A stretch of DNA of 64,000 nt, from the NCBI RefSeq assembly GCF_001687105.1, contig NZ_CP014596.1, positions 62,001 through 126,000 of the forward strand, read 5' to 3'. Below, piece after piece: positions 26,971 to 35,958 of the stretch. Under the pieces are notes generated by a model. It saw nothing but the letters and a program-made list of their open reading frames with translations. It was not told the DNA's origin and searched no databases. Position 1 is the stretch's first letter. Every line of letters begins with the position of its first letter. Source of the stretch: Salipiger sp. CCB-MM3 (GTDB lineage Bacteria; Pseudomonadota; Alphaproteobacteria; Rhodobacterales; Rhodobacteraceae). The translations under genes were made by a program, and so were the position numbers.

Positions 26971-27393
26971 ATGCTGACCCGCCGCAGGCTCATCGCCTCC
27001 GCTCTCGCCACACCCTTCATTACCACCGCTGCTGCCGCCGAAGACCCGCTGAAAGTGCGCGAGCTCTATCAGGCCAAGGGCCGTGGCCTCTCGGACCTCG
27101 CCAAGGCCAGCGCTGGAAAGCGCCTGACGGTCGAGGGGTTCATGGCGCCGCCGCTGAAGGCCGAGAGCCGGTTTTTCGTGCTCACCAAGATGCCCATGGC
27201 GGTCTGCCCCTTCTGCGAGACCGAGGCCGAATGGCCCAATGACATCGTCGCGGTCTACACCAAGCGCATCGTGGATGTGACGCCCTTCAACGTGAAGATC
27301 GTCACCAGCGGCGTGCTGGAGCTCGGGGCTTACAAAGACCCAGAGACCGGCTTTCTCAGCATGATACGCCTCACCGACGCCAGCTACGGCTGA
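26971..27393 (+). CDS. Periplasmic protein with CPFC motif, ABC-cluster associated
   Basis: The 140-aa protein starts with a twin-Arg-like stretch (MLTRRRLIAS) and a signal peptide ending near TTAAAA. It contains a single redox- or metal-type motif, CPFCE (Cys79, Cys82), after the strand KAESRFFVLTKMPMAV. It resembles the small DUF3299-like secreted proteins found beside FtsX-type ABC pairs in putative zinc-handling clusters, but I cannot prove the family. It lies 6 nt before the ATPase gene and is surely co-transcribed with it. Confidence 0.65.
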   Translation: MLTRRRLIASALATPFITTAAAAEDPLKVRELYQAKGRGLSDLAKASAGKRLTVEGFMAPPLKAESRFFVLTKMPMAVCPFCETEAEWPNDIVAVYTKRIVDVTPFNVKIVTSGVLELGAYKDPETGFLSMIRLTDASYG

Positions 27394-27399
27394 GCCGCC

Positions 27400-28080
27400 A
27401 TGTCCCTCCCTCTCGAGATTTCCGGGCTGACCGTGCGCAGCCCCCGCGACCGTGTTTTGCTGGATGTGCCCAGCCTCTCTGCCCCGGCGGGGGCGCTGAT
27501 CGGCATCCGCGGTGCCTCCGGCGCTGGCAAATCCACGCTGCTTTACGCCATCGCCGGGCTGCTCGAGCGCGCCACCGGCTCCGTGCGCTGGGGCGAGGCC
27601 GACCTGCTTGCGCAGAGCCCAGAGCGCCGCGCGCGCTTCCGCGCCGGGAACATCGGCATGATCTTTCAGGACTTCCTGCTGTTCGAAGAGCTTGGCGCTC
27701 TGGACAACGCCGCGCTCACCGCCCTCTTCCGGCCCCGCGCCGAGCGTGCCGCCCTGCGCCAGCGCGCCGCCCAGCGCCTCGCCGCGCTCGGGCTTTCCGA
27801 CACCGACCGGCGTGTGACCAGCTTCTCGGGTGGTGAGCGCCAGCGCGTCGCCATCGCCCGCGCCATGGCTGCCGAAGCACCGGTGCTGCTGGCCGACGAG
27901 CCGACCGCGAGCCTCGACCGGCCCAATGCCGACCGGCTGATCGACGATCTGGTTGGGCTGGTCCGAACGCAGGGCACCACGCTGATCGCCGTCAGCCACG
28001 ATGCGGCGCTGCTGGCGCGGATGGACCGGGTGCTGACCATCGCCGACGGACGTCTCGCACAGGACGAGGTGGCGGCATGA
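27400..28080 (+). CDS. ABC transporter ATPase, LolD/MacB-like
   Basis: The 226-aa ATPase has Walker A GASGAGKST (residues 38-46), IFQDFLLFEELGALDN, signature FSGGERQRVAIARA, Walker B VLLADEPTASLD and a switch His in SHD. This wording is that of the LolD/MacB/FtsE class, which works with FtsX-type permeases on outer-membrane or periplasmic cargo rather than classic import. It is coupled to the permease by an ATGA overlap. Confidence 0.88.
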   Translation: MSLPLEISGLTVRSPRDRVLLDVPSLSAPAGALIGIRGASGAGKSTLLYAIAGLLERATGSVRWGEADLLAQSPERRARFRAGNIGMIFQDFLLFEELGALDNAALTALFRPRAERAALRQRAAQRLAALGLSDTDRRVTSFSGGERQRVAIARAMAAEAPVLLADEPTASLDRPNADRLIDDLVGLVRTQGTTLIAVSHDAALLARMDRVLTIADGRLAQDEVAA

Positions 28081-29405
28081 GGATGCTCTGGGACAGCCTG
28101 CCGGTGCTGGCGCAGGACATCGGCCTGCTGATCGTTCTGCTGCTGCCTGCCTTGCTCACTGGCCTTTTGGTACTGCACGGCTACGCACCTTGGCCGCTGT
28201 TGCGCGGGTTCCTCAGCCGGTTCCGGACCAGTGCCGTGCTTTTCGTTCTGCTGATCGCCATTTCGGTGGGCATGGGCGTCGGGCTGCTCGCGCAGGAGCG
28301 CGGGCTGCGTCACGGCACCGCGCAGGCCGCCGACAAGTTCGACCTCATCGTCGCCGCGCCGGGCAGCGAGCTCACCGCGCTGTTCGCCTCGGTGTTCCTG
28401 CAGCCTTCGGATATGGCACTGATCTCGGGCGCCACCTATGCCGAGATCGAGACCCAAGAGCATGTGGCCATCGCCGCGCCGCTGGCCTTTGGCGACAGCT
28501 ATGGCAACGCCCCCGTGGTGGGCACCACCGCCGAATTCCTGCGCCACCTGAGCGATGATCGTATTGAGGGCAGTCTCTGGCAGGATCACGCAGAAGCGGT
28601 GATCGGCGCGCTGGTGCCGCTGCAGATCGGCGCGCAGTTCACTCCGGCGCATGAGGTTGGCGACGCCGCCGATGCCGAGGCGCATCGCGATGAGCACGGT
28701 CATGGCGGCGGCATCACCGTCACCGGGCGCATGGCACCCACGGGCACGCCATGGGACCGGGCGATCCTCATCCCGGTCGAATACGTCTGGGAAATCCACG
28801 GCCTTGCCAATGGACATGCGCCAGACCGCGACACCCAGATGGGCCCGCCCTTTGACCCCGAGTATTTCCCCGGCACGCCTGCTGTGGTGATCCGCTCCGA
28901 CGAGCTTTGGGCCAATTACGCCCTGCGCTCGGAGTTCACCCGCGACGGCGAGACCATGGCCTTCTTTCCCGGCGCGGTGCTGTCTGGCCTCTACCGGGTG
29001 ATGGGCGACGTGCGGCAGGCGATGTCGCTTTTGGCGCTGGTCACACAGGTTCTGGTCGCCGCCTCGGTCCTGTTGGGCCTCTTCATCCTCACCCGCCTGT
29101 TCCGCCGTCAGATTGCCTTGCTGCGCGCGCTGGGTGCACCGCGCCGCTTTGTCTTTGCCACAGTCTGGGCGTTCAGCGCGGCGCTGCTGCTCAGCGGTGC
29201 GGTGCTGGGGCTCGGGGTCGGCTGGGGCGCGGCTGAGCTTTTGTCGCGCGTGGTCACTGCCCGCACCGATATCGCCATCTCTGCCCCGCTGGGATGGGGC
29301 GAGCTGCATTTCCTCGCAGGCTTTGTGTCGGTGACCATGCTGCTGTCGCTGCTGCCCGCCGCAATGGTGCTGCGACAGCCGGTTGTGGACGGGCTGCGCA
29401 GCTAA
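28077..29405 (+). CDS. FtsX-like ABC permease with His-rich periplasmic loop
   Basis: The 442-aa protein has an N-terminal membrane helix pair, a large periplasmic domain (about residues 75-320) and three C-terminal helices, the plan of MacB/LolC-type permeases. Around residues 203-212 the periplasmic loop carries HRDEHGHGGG, a likely metal-binding tract. Together with the CPFC protein this suggests a cluster handling zinc or another transition metal, but the cargo is unknown. Near the end FRRQIALLRALGAPRRFVFATV is the conserved FtsX core segment. Confidence 0.85.
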   Translation: MRMLWDSLPVLAQDIGLLIVLLLPALLTGLLVLHGYAPWPLLRGFLSRFRTSAVLFVLLIAISVGMGVGLLAQERGLRHGTAQAADKFDLIVAAPGSELTALFASVFLQPSDMALISGATYAEIETQEHVAIAAPLAFGDSYGNAPVVGTTAEFLRHLSDDRIEGSLWQDHAEAVIGALVPLQIGAQFTPAHEVGDAADAEAHRDEHGHGGGITVTGRMAPTGTPWDRAILIPVEYVWEIHGLANGHAPDRDTQMGPPFDPEYFPGTPAVVIRSDELWANYALRSEFTRDGETMAFFPGAVLSGLYRVMGDVRQAMSLLALVTQVLVAASVLLGLFILTRLFRRQIALLRALGAPRRFVFATVWAFSAALLLSGAVLGLGVGWGAAELLSRVVTARTDIAISAPLGWGELHFLAGFVSVTMLLSLLPAAMVLRQPVVDGLRS

Positions 29406-29498
29406 GCTGATCCTCCCCATCGGCGCGACACCTCGCCGCCCCCTTCGCGCCCTCTGACCGTTTGTGATTGTTGCGCGGCGGCGATCAAGCCGCTATTC

Positions 29499-29694
29499 GG
29501 TGCCTGCTTCGGTTCCGGGCGGCCTGCCGCTCGGTGAATAGGGAATGCGGTGCGGGCCTTGGCCCAACTCCGCAACTGCCCCCGCAACTGTAGGCGGAGA
29601 GCGATGCCGGACCATGTCACTGCTCCCTTCGGGGGCGGGAAGACCCGGCGAAGCTGTGACCCGCGAGTCAGGAGACCTGCCGAAGCCGATCACC
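29499..29694 (+). ncRNA. Cobalamin riboswitch
   Basis: The canonical elements are present in order: GGGAATGCGGTG at 29541-29552, CTGCCCCCGCAACTGTA at 29576-29592 and the B12 box AGTCAGGAGACCTGCC at 29666-29681. The ends close a P1 helix: GGTG (29499-29502) with CACC (29691-29694), and GCTTCGG (29506-29512) with CCGAAGC (29680-29686). It lies in the 406-bp gap before btuB and should reduce btuB expression when adenosylcobalamin is abundant. Confidence 0.95.
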
Positions 29695-29774
29695 CAGTCC
29701 CGGCGCGGGGAGCGCTGCGGGCGACGGACCTTCCGTAGAGGTGGCATGACGCTAACCGTCTGCGGAAGGGGGGA

Positions 29775-29810
29775 GTCCCTTCTTACGACACATAAAAAGG
29801 AAGAAGGGAC
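29775..29810 (+). promoter_or_regulatory. SD-sequestering hairpin of the B12 riboswitch
   Basis: GTCCCTTCTT (29775-29784) pairs perfectly with AAGAAGGGAC (29801-29810). The 3' arm contains the btuB Shine-Dalgarno (AAGGAAGAAGGG) and ends one base before the ATG at 29812. This is a translational off-switch, so the riboswitch probably acts on translation initiation rather than only by termination. Confidence 0.82.
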
Positions 29811-29811
29811 A

Positions 29812-31644
29812 ATGAAGCGACCCATTTTGTTCGGCCTGCGCGCCGCAACTGCCCTAGCGGCAGCCAGCCTGTCCGGCGCCGCCTACGCGCAGGAGGGATA
29901 TGACCTCGGCACCATCACCCTCAGCGCCAACCGCGGCGAGAGCACCGAGCTCGAGCGCAGCGGCGCGACGGTCGAGGTTGTGACCAAGGAAGATCTGGAA
30001 AAGACCGGCGAGACTCGCGTCGCCGACTATCTTGCCAGCCTTCCGGGCATCAGCGTGACCACCAACGGCGGCATCGGCACCAACACCACGCTGCGCATCC
30101 GCGGTGCCAGCGGCCAGTACATCGGCGTCTACATCGACGGGATCAACGTCAACGACCCGTCGGGCACGCAGATCGAATACGACTTCGGCGCGCTGACCAC
30201 CGCAGACATCAGCCGAATCGAGGTGCTGAAAGGCTCGCAGTCGGCGCTCTACGGGTCCGAGGCCATCGCCGGTGTGATCAACATCACCACCGCGCGCCCG
30301 ACGGAGCCCGGCCTCAGCCAGAACGTCGCCGCCGAATACGGCAGCTACAACACCCGAAAGCTAAGCTACAACCTCGGCTATCTGGGCGAGCGCGGCAGCT
30401 TTGCCACCACACTGAGCCGGGTCGAGACCGATGGTTTCTCTGCCGCCGACGAGGACGACGGCAATGACGAGGCGGACGGCCACGAGTCCACACGTCTCAG
30501 CTTCTCGGGCGATTACGCGCTGACCGATACGGTCACTCTGGGCGCATCCGGCTTCTGGCAGAAGACCGAAACCGAATACGACGAGAGCTACCCTGTCCTT
30601 GCCGATGGCACCCATGACGAGGTCTCCAAGAGCGAGCAATACGGTCTGCGCGGCTTTGCCCGCATCGACGCGGGCGCGCTGAGCCACGAGCTCTCGCTCC
30701 AGTATTTCGAGAACGACCGTTCCACGTCGAGCAACGGCTATGACTACCCGTTCTATGGCCAACGCTGGACGCTGGGCTATCAGGGACAAGCAGAGCTTTC
30801 GGCCACCACTCTGACCTTTGGCGCCGATGCCACCCGCGAGCAGTATGAGAATGACGGCGACGAGGGCGATCAGGACACCTATGGCATCTGGGCACAGGCC
30901 AATTGGCACCTGTCGGACCAGATCGAACTGGTGACCGCCCTGCGCCACGACGATCACTCGGATTTCGGCGGCAAGACCACCGGCCGCGTCTCGCTGGCTT
31001 ATCTGCCCAGCGATGATGTCACCCTGCGCGCCAGCGTCGGCACCGGCTTCCGGGCCCCCTCGCTCTACGAGCGCTACAACGCCTATGCCGGCAATCCCGA
31101 TCTCGAGCCCGAGACCTCGCTCAGCTACGAGCTTGGCGCCGAGAAGCGCTTTGACGGCGGCAAGATCACGGCGACGCTCTTCCGCACCGAGATCACCGAT
31201 CTCATCGAGTACAACTACGACACTTGGGCGTACTCGCAGGTCAAAGGGACAAGCTGGATGCAGGGTGTCGAGCTGTCGGGAGAAACGCAGATCACCGACA
31301 GGCTTGGGCTGGCGGCGGCCTACACATGGACCGACACTGAAGACGCCGAGACCGGCGACCGCCTCACCCGCGTGCCGCTGCATGATCTTGCGCTGACGCT
31401 TGATGCGGCGTTCACCGATGACTTCAGCGGCGCCTTCCGGGTGCGCCACGTTGCCGGGGTGGAGGACACCAACGACTCCCTGCCCGACTACACCGTCGCC
31501 GATGTGAACTTCCGCTACGCGCTGAGCGACAATGCCGAGCTTTACCTGCGGGTCGAGAACCTCTTCGACGAGGACTATCAGACCGTGACGGGCTACGGCA
31601 CCTCGGACCGCGCCGCCTATTTCGGCGTCCGGGGCAGCTTCTGA
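29812..31644 (+). CDS. btuB: TonB-dependent cobalamin receptor BtuB
   Basis: The 610-aa outer-membrane receptor has a signal peptide ending at AYAQE, a TonB-box-like DLGTITLSA, a plug domain (IEVLKGSQSALYGSEAIAGVINI) and a C-terminal 22-strand barrel with the terminal aromatic YFGVRGSF. Its size is normal for BtuB. It imports cobalamin or other corrinoids using TonB energy. It is preceded by a cobalamin riboswitch and overlaps btuF by one base (TGATG). Read-through to btuFCD gives a complete uptake route. Confidence 0.94.
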   Translation: MKRPILFGLRAATALAAASLSGAAYAQEGYDLGTITLSANRGESTELERSGATVEVVTKEDLEKTGETRVADYLASLPGISVTTNGGIGTNTTLRIRGASGQYIGVYIDGINVNDPSGTQIEYDFGALTTADISRIEVLKGSQSALYGSEAIAGVINITTARPTEPGLSQNVAAEYGSYNTRKLSYNLGYLGERGSFATTLSRVETDGFSAADEDDGNDEADGHESTRLSFSGDYALTDTVTLGASGFWQKTETEYDESYPVLADGTHDEVSKSEQYGLRGFARIDAGALSHELSLQYFENDRSTSSNGYDYPFYGQRWTLGYQGQAELSATTLTFGADATREQYENDGDEGDQDTYGIWAQANWHLSDQIELVTALRHDDHSDFGGKTTGRVSLAYLPSDDVTLRASVGTGFRAPSLYERYNAYAGNPDLEPETSLSYELGAEKRFDGGKITATLFRTEITDLIEYNYDTWAYSQVKGTSWMQGVELSGETQITDRLGLAAAYTWTDTEDAETGDRLTRVPLHDLALTLDAAFTDDFSGAFRVRHVAGVEDTNDSLPDYTVADVNFRYALSDNAELYLRVENLFDEDYQTVTGYGTSDRAAYFGVRGSF

Positions 31645-32459
31645 TGCTGCGGCGCGCGCTGCTCTGTCTTGCCCTGGCCACCGCTCCGCTCGCGGGCGCG
31701 GCGGGCGAGGCACCGGCGCGCGTCGTCTCGATGAATCTTTGTACTGATCAGTTGGCGATGCTGCTTGCCGCGCCGGGTCAGTTGGTCTCTGTCTCCGATC
31801 TGGCAAGCGACCCGCATAGCTCGGCCATGGCCGAAGAGGCTCGGGCTTTTCCGGCGAACCACGGGCAGGCCGAGGAGGTCTGGCTGCTGCGCCCTGATCT
31901 GGTGATCTCGGGCAGTTTCACCGCGCAGGCGGCGGTGCAGATGCTGCAGCGCCTCGGCACAGAGGTGCTGACCCTGCCGCCCGCCTATTCGCTCGATGAT
32001 GTGCCGGACCGGATCCGGACCATCGGCAAGGCGCTGGGGCGTGAGGCACGCGCCGAAGACCTCGTCACCGAGTTCGAAACCCGGCTGACTGCGCTTCGCG
32101 CAGAGATCGCACGCCACCCCACCGCCGCGCTCTACTACGCCAATGGCTACACCACGGGCGACAACACGCTGGCCGGGGAAATCCTGCTGGCCGCAGGGTT
32201 CGACAATATAGCCGGTCCCGGCGGCGGCGGTCATCTGCCGCTCGAAGCGCTGGCCATGGCCGATCCCGAAGCGCTGATCACCGCCCGCCCCTACCCCGGC
32301 GCATCGCGTTCCGAGGAAATCCTCGCGCATCCGGTGCTGCGCCAGATCCGTGAGGCGCGCGCCGGACATCAGATGACCGGCAGCGACTGGATCTGCGGCA
32401 CCCCACACGTGCTGCGGGCCATCGCCGACCTCACCGACTTCCGCAAGGAGATCAAATGA
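31644..32459 (+). CDS. btuF: Cobalamin ABC transporter substrate-binding protein BtuF
   Basis: The 271-aa precursor has a signal peptide ending near GAAG and the cluster A-II fold seen in BtuF/FhuD: RVVSMNLCTDQLAMLLA, EEVWLLRPDLVISGSF and QMTGSDWICGTPHV. It binds the corrinoid in the periplasm and hands it to BtuCD. It is translationally coupled to btuB and btuC by overlapping start and stop codons. Confidence 0.88.
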   Translation: MLRRALLCLALATAPLAGAAGEAPARVVSMNLCTDQLAMLLAAPGQLVSVSDLASDPHSSAMAEEARAFPANHGQAEEVWLLRPDLVISGSFTAQAAVQMLQRLGTEVLTLPPAYSLDDVPDRIRTIGKALGREARAEDLVTEFETRLTALRAEIARHPTAALYYANGYTTGDNTLAGEILLAAGFDNIAGPGGGGHLPLEALAMADPEALITARPYPGASRSEEILAHPVLRQIREARAGHQMTGSDWICGTPHVLRAIADLTDFRKEIK

Positions 32460-33439
32460 CCCGCGCCCTCGCGCTTCTCCTGCCGCTGGTGCTGGCGCTG
32501 GCGGCACTCTCGCTGTCGCTTGGCCCCGCCGATGCGACCCTGCCGCAGAGCCTGCGCGCGCTGATCGCCGGCGGCGACGGCCCGCTGCCCATGGTGATGC
32601 GTGAGATCCGCCTGCCGCGCATGCTGCTGGCGCTGATGATCGGCGGCTCGCTGGGGCTGGCGGGGGCGGCGCTGCAGGGCTATCTGCGCAACCCGCTCGC
32701 CGAGCCCGGCCTCTTGGGTGTCTCGGCCAGCGCCGCGCTTGGCGCCGTGCTGGCGATCCAGACCGGGCTCTCCGCCACCTTCGCGCTCGCCCTGCCGCTG
32801 AGCGCGCTGGCCGCCGCGGTGGTTGCCGTGCTGATCCTCATGCTGCTGGCCGGGCGGGGCGGCGAGACGCTGACGCTGATCCTTGCCGGGATTGCGCTGT
32901 CGGCGGTGGCGGGCGCGCTGACGCAACTGGTGCTGAACCTCTCGCCCAACCCTTTCGCCGCCAGCGAGATCGTCTTTTGGATGATGGGATCGCTGGCCGA
33001 CCGCTCGATGTTGCACGTCTGGCTGGCGCTGCCCTTCATGGCGGTGGGCGTGGTGCTGCTCGCCGGTGTCGGGCGCGGGCTCGACGCGCTGACCTTGGGC
33101 GAGGACGCCGCGGCCTCCATGGGCATCAACCTGCAGCGGCTGCGCCTGCGCGTGGTGCTGGGCACCGCCTGCGTCGTCGGCGCGGGCACGGCTGTGGCCG
33201 GAGCGATCGGCTTTGTCGGGCTGGTGGTGCCGCATCTGCTGCGCGGCACCGTGGGCGGACGGCCCGGCGCGCTGCTCTGGGTTTCGGCGGCGGGCGGCGC
33301 GGCCATGCTGCTGGCCGCCGACATCGCGGTGCGGGTAGTCGCCCCCGAGCGCGACCTGAAGCTCGGCGTGCTGACCGCCCTCGTCGGCGCGCCCTTCTTC
33401 CTGCATCTCGTCTGGCGCAGCCGCGGAGAACGCGCATGA
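32456..33439 (+). CDS. btuC: Cobalamin ABC transporter permease BtuC
   Basis: The 327-aa FecCD-family permease has about ten helices and the diagnostic LRLPRMLLALMIGGSLGLAGAALQGYLRNPLAEPGLLG-type region split over residues 50-90, with IGFVGLVVPHLLR later. It forms the inner-membrane channel for corrinoids. Overlaps on both sides (ATGA) indicate one operon, btuBFCD. Confidence 0.9.
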   Translation: MTRALALLLPLVLALAALSLSLGPADATLPQSLRALIAGGDGPLPMVMREIRLPRMLLALMIGGSLGLAGAALQGYLRNPLAEPGLLGVSASAALGAVLAIQTGLSATFALALPLSALAAAVVAVLILMLLAGRGGETLTLILAGIALSAVAGALTQLVLNLSPNPFAASEIVFWMMGSLADRSMLHVWLALPFMAVGVVLLAGVGRGLDALTLGEDAAASMGINLQRLRLRVVLGTACVVGAGTAVAGAIGFVGLVVPHLLRGTVGGRPGALLWVSAAGGAAMLLAADIAVRVVAPERDLKLGVLTALVGAPFFLHLVWRSRGERA

Positions 33440-34173
33440 CCCTGCTGAGCCTCTCCGATCTGTCGGTCACCCTGCGCAATCGCCCGGTCTTTTCGGGACT
33501 TTCGCTTGAGATTGCCGAGCGTGAGGTCGTCGGCCTCATCGGCCCCAACGGCGCGGGCAAAACCAGCCTGATGCGCGCCGCGCTGGGGTTGATTCTGGCG
33601 CAGGGTCAAAGCTCGCTGGCCACGCTCAGCCCCGAGCAACGCGCCAAGGCCGCAGCCTGGATGCCGCAGGCGCGCGAGATCGCCTGGCCGGTAAAGGTCG
33701 AGGATCTGGTGGCTCTGGGGCGCTTGCCGCACGGCGACCGCGCCAGTGCGCCGGTTGAGGCGGCGATCGCCAAGATGGGCCTCGGCCCGCTGCGCAAGCG
33801 CCGCGCCACCAATCTTTCGGGCGGCGAGCAGGCCCGCGCGCTGATCGCACGTGCGCTGGCACAGGAAACGCCGCTGCTGATGGCCGACGAGCCCACCGGC
33901 GGGCTCGACCCGGCGCATCAGATCGCCACGATGGAGGTCTTTCGCGACCTCGCCGCCGAGGGACGCGGCGTGCTGCTGTCGCTGCATGACATCGGGCTGG
34001 CGGCGCGCCATTGCACAAGGCTGGTGATGCTCGCCGAGGGCCAGCTTCTGGCCGACGGCAGCCCCGAGGAGGTGCTGACCGACGCGCTGCTGGCGCGCGG
34101 CTTCGGCATCACCGCCTATCACGCGCAAACCCCCGACGGGCCGGTGTTCCAGCCCATGGGCCGGGCGCGCTGA
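33436..34173 (+). CDS. btuD: Cobalamin ABC transporter ATPase BtuD
   Basis: The 245-aa ATPase has Walker A GPNGAGKTS (residues 36-44), MPQAREIAWPVKVEDLVALGRLPH, signature LSGGEQARALIARA and Walker B LLMADEPTGGLD with SLHDIG. It powers BtuC. The gene ends 7 nt from the convergent cobS stop. A short palindrome, GCTGAGCC/GGCTCAGC at 34169-34185, covers both stop codons and is the only possible terminator. Confidence 0.9.
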   Translation: MTLLSLSDLSVTLRNRPVFSGLSLEIAEREVVGLIGPNGAGKTSLMRAALGLILAQGQSSLATLSPEQRAKAAAWMPQAREIAWPVKVEDLVALGRLPHGDRASAPVEAAIAKMGLGPLRKRRATNLSGGEQARALIARALAQETPLLMADEPTGGLDPAHQIATMEVFRDLAAEGRGVLLSLHDIGLAARHCTRLVMLAEGQLLADGSPEEVLTDALLARGFGITAYHAQTPDGPVFQPMGRAR

Positions 34174-34180
34174 GCCTGGC

Positions 34181-34945
34181 TCAGCCGGGCAGCAGGACCG
34201 CCAGAAGCACCCAGGCGGCGACCTCGGAAAGCAGTTGCGCCGCGCCCAGAACGTCGCCGGTGACACCGCCCAGCTTGCGCCGCGCGATGGTGCCGAGCGC
34301 CAAGGCAACCACGGCGCAGACCGCCACGACCGCAAGGCCAGCCAACCCGGCCAAGAGCACCGACAGCAGCACCGCAACCAGCAGCGCCACCTGCCCCGCC
34401 CGGCGGCGGCCCGCCGCGAGATGGCCCATGCCGTCGGCCCGCGCCGGAGGCAGGCTTTCCTGCAGAGCGCTCATCGCACCGCGGCTCAGCGCGCCGATCA
34501 CCATGAAAAGCAGCGGCCCGGCGGTCTCTTCCAGATCCGCGAGCGCGGCGGTCCAGAGGCCAGAGGCGAGGATCAGCGCCATGACGCCATAGCTGCCGAT
34601 GCGGCTGTCGCGCATGATCTCGAGCGTATGCGCCCGGTCGCGACCGCCGCCGATGCCATCGGCGAAGTCCGCCAGACCGTCGAAATGCAGCGCGCCGGTG
34701 ACCAGCACCGTGATCGTCAGGCACAGCAGCGCCGCCAGCAGCCCCGAGCCGCCCGCGGCCAGCGCGCCTGCAAACACCGCCCAGCCGATCAGCCCCACCA
34801 GTGCCCCAACCAGCGGAAAGGCCCAGCGGGCCTCGCGCAGCGCGGGCGCATCGCCCGAAAGCCGCCCGGCTGGCAGGCGGGTCAACAGCATCACCGCCAC
34901 CTGCAGCTCGCGGCGCCGTTTGCCTAGGGCGCGCTGCGCGCTCAT
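34181..34945 (-). CDS. cobS: Adenosylcobinamide-GDP ribazoletransferase (CobS/CobV)
   Basis: The 254-aa multi-helix membrane protein has LLTRLPAGRL near the N-terminus, the conserved HFDGLADFADGIGGG acidic motif that binds magnesium, and RDSRIGSYGVMAL. It joins adenosylcobinamide-GDP to alpha-ribazole (or its phosphate), the last step of cobalamin assembly. The ATG at 34945 overlaps the cobT stop (ATGA). A long frame reading back to 35140 is not supported. Confidence 0.92.
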   Translation of the reverse strand: MSAQRALGKRRRELQVAVMLLTRLPAGRLSGDAPALREARWAFPLVGALVGLIGWAVFAGALAAGGSGLLAALLCLTITVLVTGALHFDGLADFADGIGGGRDRAHTLEIMRDSRIGSYGVMALILASGLWTAALADLEETAGPLLFMVIGALSRGAMSALQESLPPARADGMGHLAAGRRRAGQVALLVAVLLSVLLAGLAGLAVVAVCAVVALALGTIARRKLGGVTGDVLGAAQLLSEVAAWVLLAVLLPG

Positions 34946-35958
34946 CCCCCGGCGACCCCGGCCTCGGCGAAGGTCGCCATGCCGTTGTGGCACTCCAGCG
35001 CCGCGCGCAGCACCCCCAGAGCCAGCGCCGCGCCCGAGCCCTCGCCGAGCGCCATGTCGAGCGACAGCACCGGCGCTTTGCCCATAGCCTCGAGGAGGCG
35101 GGCGTGCCCCGGCTCGCGGCTGACGTGACCGACCAGGCAATGATCCAGCAGCTTCGGGTCGGCCTTGAAGAGCGGTGCCGTCGCCGCCGTGCAGATGAAC
35201 CCGTCGAGGATCACCGGAATGCGCCGCGCCCGGGCCTCAAGCACCGCACCGCAGATCGCCGCCTGCTCGCGCCCACCGAGCGCCGCCAGAAGCGCCGCGC
35301 CCTCCACACCGGCGTGGCGCGCGCAGGCCCGGCGCACCGCATCGGCCTTGCGCGCGAGACCCGCAGCGTCCGAGCCGGTGCCGCACCCGATCCAGCCCTC
35401 GGCGTCACCGCCGAAACTGGCGCAGGCCAGCGCCGCGGCGATGGTCGAATTGCCGATCCCCATCTCGCCAAGGATCACCACCTGCGCACCCTCGGGCACC
35501 GCCTCGGCGCCGCGGCGCATCTCTGCCAGCGTCTCGGCCTCGCTCATCGCGGGGCCTTCGGTGATATCGGCGGTGGGGCGGTCCAGATCGAGCGCGATCA
35601 CCGCAAGCTCGGCGCCGGAGGCGCGGCAGAGTTGGTTGATCGCCGCGCCCCCGGCCTTGAAATTGGCCACCATCTGCGCGGTGACCTCCTGCGGGAACGG
35701 GTTCACGCCCTGTGCGCAAACGCCGTGGTTGCCCGCAAAGACCAGCGCCTGCGCCCGCGTGATCTCGGGGCGCGGCGTCGCCTGCCAGCCCGCCATGAAG
35801 ATCGCCATCTCCTCCAGACGTCCCAGCGAGCCCGGCGGCTTGGTCAGGCTCATCTGCCGCGCGCGCGCGTCCTGCGCCGCCGCCTCATCGGCAGTGGGCA
35901 GCGTCCCGGCAAGGCCGGCCACCGCCGAAAGCGCGGTCACGTCAGAAAGAATGCTCAT
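34942..35958 (-). CDS. cobT: Nicotinate-nucleotide-dimethylbenzimidazole phosphoribosyltransferase (CobT)
   Basis: The 338-aa enzyme shows the family motifs TKPPGSLGRLEEMA near residue 40, VFAGNHGVCAQGV, GEMGIGNST, DGFICTAAT and a conserved C-terminal Glu in LGEGSGAAL. It activates 5,6-dimethylbenzimidazole to alpha-ribazole phosphate for the lower ligand. It overlaps the cobU 3' end by 17 nt, and the order cobU-cobT-cobS is a classic nucleotide-loop operon. Confidence 0.93.
   Translation of the reverse strand: MSILSDVTALSAVAGLAGTLPTADEAAAQDARARQMSLTKPPGSLGRLEEMAIFMAGWQATPRPEITRAQALVFAGNHGVCAQGVNPFPQEVTAQMVANFKAGGAAINQLCRASGAELAVIALDLDRPTADITEGPAMSEAETLAEMRRGAEAVPEGAQVVILGEMGIGNSTIAAALACASFGGDAEGWIGCGTGSDAAGLARKADAVRRACARHAGVEGAALLAALGGREQAAICGAVLEARARRIPVILDGFICTAATAPLFKADPKLLDHCLVGHVSREPGHARLLEAMGKAPVLSLDMALGEGSGAALALGVLRAALECHNGMATFAEAGVAGG

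Noticed and set aside
34169..34185. GCTGAGCC/GGCTCAGC palindrome as an operator
   Set aside because: It covers the stop codons of two convergent genes; at most a weak terminator.
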